NCBI GenBank assembly: GCA_023410575.1
Contig: JAEYPP010000026.1
Coordinates: forward strand, 1 to 25,668
Direction: 5' to 3'
DNA length: 25,668 nt
Origin: Bacillota bacterium
GTDB lineage: Bacteria; Bacillota; Clostridia; Lachnospirales; Lachnospiraceae
Shown piece by piece: positions 6,451 through 14,757 of the stretch (position 1 is its first letter; each line of letters begins with the position of its first letter). A program made the position numbers and the translations under genes. The notes under the pieces were generated by a model. It did no database searches. It was not told the DNA's origin and worked only from the letters and a program-made list of their open reading frames with translations.

Positions 6451-6820
6451 ACAATCAAAAGTCAAGAGTACGAATGCTAAACTAAAAGATAATGTAGATA
6501 AATCAGAAGGAATGGTAAGACAGCCAAGAATAGCTATAGAAGAGCGTGGAGTTTCCCATAGAATCTCTCAACGTAAAAGTTTAAAAATCAAACAAAAGCG
6601 TATATTAACAATGGCAAATCAGGCAGAAAAACTACAGTATGATGCAGTTGCTAAGTTATCTGGAGAGATAAGAAAAGTGTTTCCCTTAGGTGCTGTTGTA
6701 AACGTTCCAGTAATTAAAGCGGCGGCAGATAAGGTCGATGCAAGGCTTGTAGAGTTAAATAAGATAAAGTATAAATCGGAGGAAGGACGTAAAGCTTTTG
6801 ATGATTTTATGGGAAAGTAA
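6443..6820 (+). CDS. Small basic protein of unknown function, partner of the gene at 5914
   Basis: 125 residues from the ATG at 6443, which has GAGGGGGTG upstream; the in-frame GTG at 6425 lacks such a site. The first half is very basic and probably disordered (MPRQSKVKSTNAKLKD, QRKSLKIKQKR). The second half is helical (EKLQYDAVAKLSGEIRKVF ... KAAADKVDARLVELNKIK). The basic arm suggests nucleic-acid binding, but no motif is recognised. The start overlaps the end of the preceding gene by eight bases, implying coupled expression and a joint role. Confidence 0.7.
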   Translation: MPRQSKVKSTNAKLKDNVDKSEGMVRQPRIAIEERGVSHRISQRKSLKIKQKRILTMANQAEKLQYDAVAKLSGEIRKVFPLGAVVNVPVIKAAADKVDARLVELNKIKYKSEEGRKAFDDFMGK

Positions 6821-6840
6821 ATCTTTTCGTTAAATTTATT

Positions 6841-6920
6841 ATCATGTTAAGAATCTATCATGTTAAGAATCTATCATGTAAGGAATCTATCATGTTAAGA
6901 ATCTATAATGTTAAGAATCT
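6841..6920 (+). repeat. Five tandem copies of a 16-bp unit
   Basis: Unit ATCATGTTAAGAATCT is repeated head-to-tail at 6841, 6857, 6873, 6889 and 6905. Copies 1, 2 and 4 are identical; copy 3 has two changes and copy 5 one. It lies in the 3' flank of the small basic protein gene. The lack of spacers and the short unit exclude a CRISPR. Copy number is likely to vary between strains. Confidence 0.9.
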
Positions 6921-6964
6921 AAGTTGCGATTGTAGATCAGTATGAATGAATAAGTTCCAATTTA

Positions 6965-7003
6965 GAACCAGGGGATAATCATAGAATGGTTTTCTCCTGG
7001 TTC
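6965..7003. terminator. Hairpin between convergent genes, possible two-way terminator
   Basis: GAACCAGG (6965-6972) pairs with CCTGGTTC (6996-7003) and the pairing continues for about three more bases inward. It sits between the gene ending at 6820 and the reverse-strand gene ending at 7014. The flanking T-tracts are weak on both sides. Confidence 0.5.
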
Positions 7004-7013
7004 ATTCGTATTC

Positions 7014-7562
7014 TTATTCTGGATATCCATACTGTTTTGTTGGAGGGTCCATAAATAGATTAATCTTTGGTGGATAATAGGTAAACCACATGAATGAAAT
7101 GATAACAACTAGAATGATGATACCACCAATTATCTGATATATTTTAGATTCCAATAAATGACGATTTAGAATAAAGTTAGATACAGATATAGCGATTATA
7201 ATACTAGCTAGAAAGATTGCAATATCAAAAAATAATATTCCTTTTCCGATAACACCTTTATAGGTGTAATGAAGCACAATAATAGACAATATACCACTCA
7301 GTAAGCCTAATGCTTTTGCTATCATGTAATTATCGCAATTATGACCAAACTTAATGAATTCGAAGATATCAACTAACAATAGTGGAAATACCAATAATTT
7401 AAGGTGTTCCCAAGTACTTTCATTGACTGCGGAAAAAAGAGCAACAATACGGTTCTGATTGGACCACTTGAACGTAAAGTGAAGCAGAGTACCAAATGCC
7501 ATGATAAATAAGAACTTAAGAATGTTATATGTTTTCGGATGTACATGTTGATTACAATTCAT
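7014..7562 (-). CDS. DUF6512-like multi-pass membrane protein
   Basis: 182 residues with about five hydrophobic helices. The N-terminal part, FGTLLHFTFKWSNQN...VALFSAVNESTWEHLKLL, matches what I remember of the DUF6512 family of Firmicutes inner-membrane proteins. The conserved NESTWEHLKL motif lies between the first two helices. The C-terminus (PPKINLFMDPPTKQYGYPE) is short and polar. GTGAGGTGA upstream of the ATG supplies the ribosome binding site. It follows a YdjM-like gene by 66 bases on the same strand and is probably co-transcribed with it. The molecular role is unknown; the membrane location is clear from the sequence. Confidence 0.8.
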   Translation of the reverse strand: MNCNQHVHPKTYNILKFLFIMAFGTLLHFTFKWSNQNRIVALFSAVNESTWEHLKLLVFPLLLVDIFEFIKFGHNCDNYMIAKALGLLSGILSIIVLHYTYKGVIGKGILFFDIAIFLASIIIAISVSNFILNRHLLESKIYQIIGGIIILVVIISFMWFTYYPPKINLFMDPPTKQYGYPE

Positions 7563-7628
7563 GCGGTCACCTCACTAGCAAGTATATTAGAGTATTATAT
7601 GATAGTATGTCCTCTTTTATGTAAAAGA

Positions 7629-8018
7629 CTATGGTAGACGAAAAAAACCGTATTTCTTTTTGGAAGGATAGAAGAGGCAAATGCCAGCTGATTTACGACC
7701 AGCCATATCAAGAGTTAGATGGCTAACCATTCCGACAAAAAGACCAATTGCTAGACTAAGGTTATATTGGGCAACAATTACACTAAGCAATAGTAAAAAC
7801 AGAAGACTATGTGTTAATGTTCTGTGCTTTACAGGTAAATGGATAATGGATCCGAGTAAACTTTTTTTATGATCTATATCTGGCAGTAAGCTACCAAAAA
7901 AGCCGCCAAAGAATATTTCAGTATAAGACAAATCATAATTTACTTCATAGTGCTTTAATAAGAATAAGGTAGAGGCTGTAAAAATTATTCCACCGACTAC
8001 ATGTGCTTTTGCTTTCAT
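7629..8018 (-). CDS. YdjM-like metal-dependent membrane hydrolase
   Basis: About 129 residues. The invariant-looking motifs of the YdjM / 'LexA-binding, inner membrane-associated hydrolase' family are present: KAHVVGG near the start, GSLLPDIDHKKS, HRTLTHSLLF and SHLTLDM, giving His/Asp residues that could bind a metal. There are several hydrophobic helices. I start at the internal Met (8018) because CTGGAG lies just upstream; the frame is open to an ATG at 8042. It is at the short end of the family, with a shortened C-terminus. No experiment that I know of defines the substrate. It is first in a likely two-gene unit with the DUF6512-like gene. Confidence 0.8.
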   Translation of the reverse strand: MKAKAHVVGGIIFTASTLFLLKHYEVNYDLSYTEIFFGGFFGSLLPDIDHKKSLLGSIIHLPVKHRTLTHSLLFLLLLSVIVAQYNLSLAIGLFVGMVSHLTLDMAGRKSAGICLFYPSKKKYGFFRLP

Positions 8019-8221
8019 ATTTATCTCCAGTATATCGAACAAATGTTTTATTCATAGGATATAAAAAAACAAGTAAAAGGTCTACAGGAGATGGATGGAA
8101 AACTTATGGATAAATATAGGAATGGAGGCAAATGTAGTAATAATTGGGATTGTTTTTTATTACCATATATGATAGCATACTAATGTAATTAAATATCATA
8201 TGAAAAAGGGTGGAAGCTATC

Positions 8222-9301
8222 ATGAACGAGGAACTTAGAAAAAAGGCAAAACGAAGTCTCATTGCAAAACTAATTACATTTGCTGTAATTATTGCGATAT
8301 GCTTAGTAGTGACAAAGTGTTCTTTTATCGACTTAATTAAAGGACCATTTGACTTAACAGAAACGGCTAACTGGAGTACGGAAGATATAGAGGATTTAGA
8401 AGGAAAGTATGTGACAATCGATGTTGACACTCCTCTATTGTGTTTTGCTGAAGAGTATTCTAAGAATACGAAAACAGGTATTACAACAACAACAAGCCTC
8501 TGCTATGCATGTGAGTTGTATGATGTAGAAACAGCAAACGGCTATATTTACGGTGTGAAAGCTGACAAAGGACGCGCAGAAGATTTTGAAGAAAGATTTT
8601 CGGATTATACGGAAGGAAATACGTTTAGAATTACTGGTACCTTTACAAAGATGAAAGGTGAAATGCTTAATTATTATGAAGAATCAATTATGGAGGAATA
8701 TGAAGAACTTTGGCAGTTTTCAATTCCATATTGCATCTATGATCAAACAATTGGTGGACTTGATTACATATTAGCATTTATACTTTATGGAGTTATTGTT
8801 ATTTCATTACTTGTTATGATTATAAGTACGATTAGATACTGTAGTGGTAGTCATATGCGTTATATGAATAAGTATATTGCTAACAATACAAGAGAAACGA
8901 TGCAAGGTCTTGAGGCTGATTTTCTTAGTGCAAACGTGATTGCAAAAAATTATCGGATAGGTCGCAAATATCTCTTTTATGCCAAAGGTGGAACAATAAA
9001 CTTGTTACCTCTTTCTACACAAATATGGGCTTATTATTATAAGAGAACAGGAAAGAATGCAGTAAGTCAGCTTCGCTTTTATGATATTAATAAGAAAGAA
9101 ACTTGTGTTAATATACCTGAGAATCCAGCACATGAGGTTCTTCAATTACTGAGTACACAATGTGCTCATATGGTAATTGGTTATGATGAAGGTTTAATGA
9201 ATACATATAAACAAGCTTTTGACTCGTTCCTCAATATAAAATATAATGCGCAAAGAGAGACAGCAGCATCACAAGAAAATAATTGGAATTTTGATAAGTA
9301 A
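8222..9301 (+). CDS. Membrane protein of unknown function, two helices
   Basis: 359 residues from the ATG at 8222, which has GGGTGG upstream (an in-frame GTG at 8210 overlaps that site). Residues 16-33 (IAKLITFAVIIAICLVV) form a first helix. A region of about 130 residues follows, containing a probable beta-barrel-like stretch (GKYVTIDVDTPLLCF ... NTFRITGTFTKMKGEM). A second helix pair lies near residues 180-200 (YILAFILYGVIVISLLVMII). The C-terminal 150 residues are probably cytosolic. It resembles uncharacterised Lachnospiraceae membrane proteins with this topology, but I cannot name the family with confidence. No enzyme motif is visible. Confidence 0.75.
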   Translation: MNEELRKKAKRSLIAKLITFAVIIAICLVVTKCSFIDLIKGPFDLTETANWSTEDIEDLEGKYVTIDVDTPLLCFAEEYSKNTKTGITTTTSLCYACELYDVETANGYIYGVKADKGRAEDFEERFSDYTEGNTFRITGTFTKMKGEMLNYYEESIMEEYEELWQFSIPYCIYDQTIGGLDYILAFILYGVIVISLLVMIISTIRYCSGSHMRYMNKYIANNTRETMQGLEADFLSANVIAKNYRIGRKYLFYAKGGTINLLPLSTQIWAYYYKRTGKNAVSQLRFYDINKKETCVNIPENPAHEVLQLLSTQCAHMVIGYDEGLMNTYKQAFDSFLNIKYNAQRETAASQENNWNFDK

Positions 9302-9403
9302 GTGCTAGCTAAAGATACATTGTATTAGAGAAATTATTGCCTTGAAGTGCAATACTTCTAGGTTCTAACGTGACATAAAGTTTCAGAATAGGGAGCAGGT
9401 ATA

Positions 9404-10609
9404 ATGAAACATAGAACTTTAAGAGCGTGGACCAAGAGGCTTCTAAGTGTAGTTATGTTTGCCTGTATTTTATCATTGTTTATCAGTGAAGAAGTACAGG
9501 CATCTTCTTCTATAAAGCAATCTTTAACTCAATTAAGAAGCTTTTATGAGTCCCCAAAATCAGGGACTATTACGATTACAAGAGAGGATAATTCCTCTGC
9601 AATCATAATGTTTACTGGAGATTTGATGTGCCTTGGAGGACAGCAATGGTCAGCTAAAGAAAAAGATGTATTTGATTTTCAAGATAGCTTTACTTACGTG
9701 AAGAAAATATTTTCCTCTGCCGATTTGGTAGTGGGTAATCTAGAAACGCTTATCTCACCTTCGAACCCATATACATATCAACAGAAGACGGTTAATAATA
9801 ATCCGAACTGCAATGCAATGGAAAGCTATCTAGATGCTTTGAAATTTGCAGGAATAGGAGCAGTAGTTACAGCCAATAACCATTGTTTGGATGGTGGAGA
9901 AATAGGTATTAAGGAAACAATAAAACACTTGGATGATAAGAATATTGCTCATACAGGTATCTTTGAGAAGGAAGGAAAGCAACAGTTTTTGTTATATGAG
10001 ATCAATGGGATTAAGGTAGCTATTCTATCCTATACTGAATTAATCAATGCAAGAAACACGTTATCTTCAAGTAAAGTGGATAAGCTAGTAAGCTGTTATA
10101 GTAAAGAGAAAGTAGAAAAAGATGTAAAAAAAGCGAAAAAACTTGGCGCGGAATATATTATTGCATATAATCATTGGGGAACAGAAAACACTCATGAAGT
10201 TACAAAAAAGCAGAAGAATCATGCGAAAGAGATGGCAGAAGCAGGAGTTGATTTAATTCTTGGTTCCCATCCTCACTGTTTACAAAAAGCAGAATATATA
10301 TCAACCAAGGATGGTCGTAGTGTACTTTGTGTGTATTCGATGGGAAACTTTGTATCAAGTATGACACGAGAGATTAATAATGATACTATTATATTAGAAT
10401 TAGTACTACATAGGGATGAGAGTGGGGTATATGCAGGTCCTATTGGGTATTACCCATTAAAGGTTCTCTCCTCCTATCAAAAGAAATCCTATGTTATCGT
10501 TCCAATCTCGAATCGATTCTCAATCGATAAGAAGTATGATAAGAAGTTATTACAGGCAAAAAAACGAATTAAAGAGGTAATCGGTGACGAGATATCGTTG
10601 ATTCCTTAA
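9404..10609 (+). CDS. CapA family exported protein (PGA_cap / metallophosphatase fold)
   Basis: 401 residues. An N-terminal signal peptide (basic MKHRTLRAWTKR, then LLSVVMFACILSLFI, then VQASS) predicts export. The rest carries the CapA-type calcineurin-like metal-site motifs in order: MFTGDLMC, DLVVGNLETLI, VTANNHCLDGG, AYNHWGTE, GSHPHCLQ and YSMGNFV. CapA itself is part of poly-gamma-glutamate capsule synthesis, but most clostridial members stand alone, as here with no capBC, and their substrate is unknown. A spaced ribosome binding site (GGGAGCAGG) precedes the ATG. It is followed 91 bases later by a flavin lipoprotein gene; no terminator separates them. Confidence 0.88.
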   Translation: MKHRTLRAWTKRLLSVVMFACILSLFISEEVQASSSIKQSLTQLRSFYESPKSGTITITREDNSSAIIMFTGDLMCLGGQQWSAKEKDVFDFQDSFTYVKKIFSSADLVVGNLETLISPSNPYTYQQKTVNNNPNCNAMESYLDALKFAGIGAVVTANNHCLDGGEIGIKETIKHLDDKNIAHTGIFEKEGKQQFLLYEINGIKVAILSYTELINARNTLSSSKVDKLVSCYSKEKVEKDVKKAKKLGAEYIIAYNHWGTENTHEVTKKQKNHAKEMAEAGVDLILGSHPHCLQKAEYISTKDGRSVLCVYSMGNFVSSMTREINNDTIILELVLHRDESGVYAGPIGYYPLKVLSSYQKKSYVIVPISNRFSIDKKYDKKLLQAKKRIKEVIGDEISLIP

Positions 10610-10700
10610 TATGATAAACGAATAAAAAATAGAAAATATATGCAAACTATTGCTATCAATATAATGCCATATTGCAATACTTATGGCAATAGGAGGAGCA

Positions 10701-12491
10701 ATGAAAAAGCGTATCTTTTCTATTTTTTTGATTTTTGCATTTGCAGTTGCTATGTTCTCTTGTGCAAAAAAAGATGACGGGAATAATAATCAACAACCAA
10801 CTCCATCGGCAGGAATTTATACGCCAGGAACATATGAGGGTAAAGCGACGGGATACGGTGGTGAAGTAAAAGCAACCGTAGAACTAAGTGCAAATCGAAT
10901 TGAGTCAATCACTTGTATTGGTGAAAATGAAACGAATGGTATCGGCTCAGTTGCAATTGCCAATCTTCCTGTAGCAATGGTGGAACAACAGACCGTCTAT
11001 GTTGATAGCGTGTCAGGGGCAACTTATTCCAGTAAAGCAGTTGTAGAAGCGGTTACTCAAGCTCTTACAAGTGCCGGTGTTGATGTAAAAACGTTAGCAC
11101 CAGCTAAAGTATCTCCAACGGGACAGGCAGCAAATCCAGCAGAGGAAACAAAATCAGCAGACCTTGTAGTGATTGGTGCTGGTGGCGCTGGGATGACAGC
11201 TGCACTTGAAGCGACCAATAAAGGCTTGAATGTAATTATTGTCGAAAAACAAGCAATGGTTGGTGGTAATACAATCAAAGCGACTGGTGGAATGAATGCA
11301 GCAGGAACAAAACTTCAACAGAGTGAAGGTATTAAAGATTCTGTAGAAGTATTTATTGATGATACAATGAGTGGTGGTAATTACATTAATAATGAAGAAC
11401 TAGTTCGTACGTTAGCTGTAAAATCTGCGGAGGGTATTGATTGGTTAGAGAGTATTGGTGCTCCGTTAACTTCACTAACAATTTCTGGTGGAGCTTCCTT
11501 TAAAAGAATGCATGCACCTGATGGTGGAGCGGCGATTGGCCCATATATTGTTGAAGCGCTATCAAAACAACTTGCTGACAAGAAAGTAGATATTCTTTAT
11601 AATACAACAGCAACTAAATTACTAACTAAGAATGGTGAAATTACTGGTGTTATAGCACATGATCAAAATAAAAAATATACGATTAATTGTGAGGCTGTCG
11701 TATTAGCTACTGGTGGTTTTGGAGCAAATGTAGAGATGGTTGCACAATACAATCCAGATTTTGCAGGATTTAAAACAACCAATTCTCCTGGCATTGTTGG
11801 TGATGGTATTAAGATGGCAGAGGAAGTTGGCGCTAATATTATAGACATGGAACAGATTCAGGTTCACCCAACAGTGGAACAGGAGACAAGTACTTTAATC
11901 ACAGAGTCTGTACGTGGAAAAGGAGCTATTTTAGTAAATCAGAATGGTGAGCGTTTCTTTAACGAATTAAGTACTCGTGATTTAGTTTCGAAGGCAATTA
12001 TGGAGCAAGAAGGTGGTAGTGCATACCTAATTTTCGACCAACAGGTTCGAAATAACTTAAGTGCAATAGAGACTTATGTAAATACTGACTTAGTGGAAGA
12101 GGCAGATAACCTTTCCGACTTGGCTAGTGAAATTGATGTTGATTCTGAGACGTTAATTAAAACAGTAGCGGATTGGAATAGTACGATTAATAATTCAACG
12201 AAAGATGTATATGACCGTACAACTGGTATGGATCAGCCAATCTCAGTAGCTCCATATTATGCAATTAAGGTTGCACCAGCAATTCATCACACAATGGGTG
12301 GTGTACAAATTGATACACAAGCTCAGGTTCTATCAAAAACAGGAGCAGTTATTCCAGGGTTGTTTGCAGCTGGTGAAGTTACTGGCGGTGTACATGGCGC
12401 TAATCGAATCGGTGGTAATGCGATTGCAGAGGTCATTGTATTCGGTAGAATTGCTGGACAGAGTGCAGCGGCTTATGTTCAAAATCATTAG
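10701..12491 (+). CDS. Extracellular flavinylated fumarate-reductase-like lipoprotein
   Basis: 596 residues from the ATG at 10701, which has AGGAGGAG directly upstream. Order of parts: a lipoprotein signal peptide with Cys21 (AMFSCAKK); a low-complexity linker; an FMN-binding domain at about 40-128 with the SGAT motif ending at Thr108, the site where ApbE-type transferases attach FMN; then an FAD-dependent flavocytochrome-c-type domain starting with G159-A-G-G-A-G164 and ending with the C-terminal FAD motif (GLFAAGEVTGGVHGANRIGG). Family members reduce fumarate, urocanate or related acceptors outside the membrane. No CXXCH haem motif is present, so electrons probably arrive through the bound FMN. 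The acceptor cannot be read from the sequence, and no apbE or quinone-reductase gene is in the window. Confidence 0.9.
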   Translation: MKKRIFSIFLIFAFAVAMFSCAKKDDGNNNQQPTPSAGIYTPGTYEGKATGYGGEVKATVELSANRIESITCIGENETNGIGSVAIANLPVAMVEQQTVYVDSVSGATYSSKAVVEAVTQALTSAGVDVKTLAPAKVSPTGQAANPAEETKSADLVVIGAGGAGMTAALEATNKGLNVIIVEKQAMVGGNTIKATGGMNAAGTKLQQSEGIKDSVEVFIDDTMSGGNYINNEELVRTLAVKSAEGIDWLESIGAPLTSLTISGGASFKRMHAPDGGAAIGPYIVEALSKQLADKKVDILYNTTATKLLTKNGEITGVIAHDQNKKYTINCEAVVLATGGFGANVEMVAQYNPDFAGFKTTNSPGIVGDGIKMAEEVGANIIDMEQIQVHPTVEQETSTLITESVRGKGAILVNQNGERFFNELSTRDLVSKAIMEQEGGSAYLIFDQQVRNNLSAIETYVNTDLVEEADNLSDLASEIDVDSETLIKTVADWNSTINNSTKDVYDRTTGMDQPISVAPYYAIKVAPAIHHTMGGVQIDTQAQVLSKTGAVIPGLFAAGEVTGGVHGANRIGGNAIAEVIVFGRIAGQSAAAYVQNH

Positions 12492-12527
12492 AATCGATTA
12501 ACCTATCTTAAAAGAAATGAGGAGCAT

Positions 12528-12689
12528 ATGAACAAGAATAAATCGAAGGTTGAAGTAGAAAAACAAGCTCAAAAACATAAAAATGAAGAATTTAATAGTA
12601 CTACACAAAAAGTGAAAGTGGAGAATCAAAATCAAACTCACAATGCGAAGAAAGAGGGCTTTGGACCACAACAGAATAACTTTTTTTAG
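12528..12689 (+). CDS. 53-residue hydrophilic protein
   Basis: A short frame with GAGGAG eight bases upstream of its ATG, 36 bases after the flavin lipoprotein gene and just before a strong terminator. The product is nearly all Lys, Glu, Gln and Asn (MNKNKSKVEVEKQAQKHKNE) and ends KKEGFGPQQNNFF. Composition and the G-F-G-P-Q-like tail recall small spore or stress-type proteins, but no family is recognised. The position, ribosome binding site and terminator support a real gene. Confidence 0.6.
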   Translation: MNKNKSKVEVEKQAQKHKNEEFNSTTQKVKVENQNQTHNAKKEGFGPQQNNFF

Positions 12690-12715
12690 GTACAGTAATT
12701 ACAATAGCCAATATC

Positions 12716-12749
12716 AACAACCACTCTTAGTATTGAGAGTGGTTGTTTT
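12716..12749 (+). terminator. Strong intrinsic terminator
   Basis: AACAACCACTC (12716-12726) pairs perfectly with GAGTGGTTGTT (12737-12747) around a ten-base loop, ending in T residues. It ends the capA-like/flavin lipoprotein/small protein unit. Confidence 0.9.
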
Positions 12750-12771
12750 GACGCTCTAAATTTGTTATAAT
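12743..12771 (+). promoter_or_regulatory. Promoter of pepF, overlapping the terminator
   Basis: TTGTTT (12743-12748), 17 bases, then TATAAT (12766-12771), preceded by TG at 12763-12764 to make an extended -10. The -35 lies inside the 3' arm and tail of the preceding terminator. Confidence 0.6.
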
Positions 12772-12902
12772 AAGTCATGAATTTTAGTCACTCATTTACA
12801 TAAAGTGAATATGAAAATAACTATTTCTTATATTGCAAACGGTAAATAAGGAGAAAGGGTTTTGTCAAAAGACAGAAAAATATATTTTGACAGAGGTATA
12901 CG

Positions 12903-14681
12903 ATGAATAACGAATGGAATTTAGATATCTTATACAAGGGATATGAAGATTCAACATTTTTAAGCGATTTACATAAGCTAGAGTGTGTTTGTGAGAATAT
13001 GAATCAACTAGCGAGTGAGATTCAAAAAGTAGAAGAAAGAGTGAATCGAAACACAGTAAATCAAATTTTTAATTTGTGGGAAGAAAAAATGCAATTAGAA
13101 GAATGTCTTGTAGTGTATTGCAGTCTACGCCAATCAACGGACACTTCGAATGTTCAGAGCGCTTCTTATCTTGGGTTGATTTCACAAAAAACGAGTGAGT
13201 GTGCAAAAGCGGAGTCTATATTTAAGAAGTATCTCTCAAAGATTGAGAATGTAGAGGAATTTGTCACAGGTGATGAAAGACTAGAAAGCTATACTTACTT
13301 ACTCAATAAGATAAAAAAGGAAAGTAAACATTTACTTGGTAACGAAGCAGAAGAGGTAATTGCTAAACTAGATATCACAGGCTCAATGGCTTGGGAAAAC
13401 CTTCATAGTTACTTAACAAGCTCGGTTAAGGCGGAATACTGTGGAGAAGAAAAGACACTAACTCAATTGCGTAATCTTGCATATGACAAGGATGTTAATG
13501 TTCGAAAAGCGGCCTATGAGGCAGAACTTGCTTGCTATGATAAGATCAAAGATTCTGTTTGTTTTTCCCTTAACAGTATTAAAGGACAAGTGAGTGTACT
13601 TTGCAAGATGCGAGGCTATGAATCTCCTCTTGTTATGACATTAGAGCAGGCTCATATGAGAAAAGAGACATTAGACGCTATGTGGAAAGCAATTGAAGCA
13701 TATCTTCCAGTATTTCATCGCTATCTTCGAAAAAAGGCAGAATTATTAGGCGAAACTAATGGATTAAGTTGGTATAATTTATTTGCACCAGTTGGTGAAA
13801 GTGACACAAAGTTTTCTGTTGAGGAAGCGAAAGCTTATCTCGTAAACCACTTTTCAAACTTTTCTAAGGAATTGGCGGATTTGGTTGAGAAGGCTTTTGA
13901 TGAGGAATGGATTGATTTTTATCCACATGCAGGAAAAGTTGGTGGAGCTTTCTGCTGTAACATTCAATCCAAACAACAGAGTCGTGTCCTAACGAATTTT
14001 AATGGTACTTTATCAGATGTAGTAACCTTAGCACACGAATTAGGTCACGCCTTCCATAACGAAAATATTCATAATCACCGTATACTTAATTTAGATTATT
14101 CGATGCCAGTAGCAGAGACAGCTTCTACTTTTAATGAAAATGTTATTATGAATGCTGCAATTTTAGAGTCATCTGACGAAGAACGATTTACATTGCTTGA
14201 GGGTCAGCTTCAAGATTTAACACAGATTATATGCGATATCTATTCGCGATATCTATTTGAGACTAAAGTGTTTGAACAATGCAAAGAGCAATTTATGTTT
14301 GCAGATGAACTAAAAGAAATCATGCTACAAGCTCAGAAAGAGGCGTATGGAGATGGATTAAATCCTGAGATGTTACATCCTTATATGTGGGTATGCAAGG
14401 GACATTACTACTCTGGAAGTGTAAGCTTTTATAACTTTCCTTATGCTTTTGGTGGTTTATTTGCTAGAGGTTTATATGCAGTGTATCTTAAGGAGGGAAA
14501 ATCATTTTTACCAAAATATCAGGTTTTGTTACATGCAACAACCGTATGTGATGTAGAAGAGGTTGCACGTTATGCAGGTATTGACTTGACACTCCCAGAG
14601 TTTTGGATGGATGCACTAGAACAGGTGAAAATACAAATTGAGGAGTTTATTCGTTTGTGTGATAGGAAACTGAATCTTTAA
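12903..14681 (+). CDS. pepF: M3 family oligoendopeptidase (PepF type)
   Basis: 592 residues, the usual length for oligoendopeptidase F. The zinc-binding motif H378-E-L-G-H382 lies within LAHELGHAFH, and the third ligand Glu is expected about 25 residues later in VAETASTFNEN. The N-terminal half is helical, as in the family's channel-forming lobe, and the C-terminal half carries the YSGSVSFYNFPYAFGGLFA segment typical of M3B peptidases. These cytosolic enzymes degrade peptides of roughly 6-20 residues. It begins with MNNEWNLDILYKGY, a normal start for the group, with AGAGGT upstream. It has its own promoter; the next gene also has its own. Confidence 0.93.
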   Translation: MNNEWNLDILYKGYEDSTFLSDLHKLECVCENMNQLASEIQKVEERVNRNTVNQIFNLWEEKMQLEECLVVYCSLRQSTDTSNVQSASYLGLISQKTSECAKAESIFKKYLSKIENVEEFVTGDERLESYTYLLNKIKKESKHLLGNEAEEVIAKLDITGSMAWENLHSYLTSSVKAEYCGEEKTLTQLRNLAYDKDVNVRKAAYEAELACYDKIKDSVCFSLNSIKGQVSVLCKMRGYESPLVMTLEQAHMRKETLDAMWKAIEAYLPVFHRYLRKKAELLGETNGLSWYNLFAPVGESDTKFSVEEAKAYLVNHFSNFSKELADLVEKAFDEEWIDFYPHAGKVGGAFCCNIQSKQQSRVLTNFNGTLSDVVTLAHELGHAFHNENIHNHRILNLDYSMPVAETASTFNENVIMNAAILESSDEERFTLLEGQLQDLTQIICDIYSRYLFETKVFEQCKEQFMFADELKEIMLQAQKEAYGDGLNPEMLHPYMWVCKGHYYSGSVSFYNFPYAFGGLFARGLYAVYLKEGKSFLPKYQVLLHATTVCDVEEVARYAGIDLTLPEFWMDALEQVKIQIEEFIRLCDRKLNL

Positions 14682-14711
14682 TCGTTTCTTAATTATCTTT
14701 CGCTATCGCTA

Positions 14712-14720
14712 TGATATAAT
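14712..14720 (+). promoter_or_regulatory. Extended -10 promoter of the DUF4097-like gene
   Basis: TGATATAAT (TG-N-TATAAT) lies 38 bases before the start codon. The -35 region is weak, as is common with extended -10 promoters. Confidence 0.5.
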
Positions 14721-14757
14721 TGGAACAAAAAAAGTATACAACTTGGGAGATGGTGAA

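Noticed and set aside
8091..8186. Two tiny frames (31 and 26 codons) after an AGGAG motif upstream of the gene at 8222
   Set aside because: Both overlap each other in different frames, and the ATGs are too close to the motif or unsupported. The products show no recognisable pattern.
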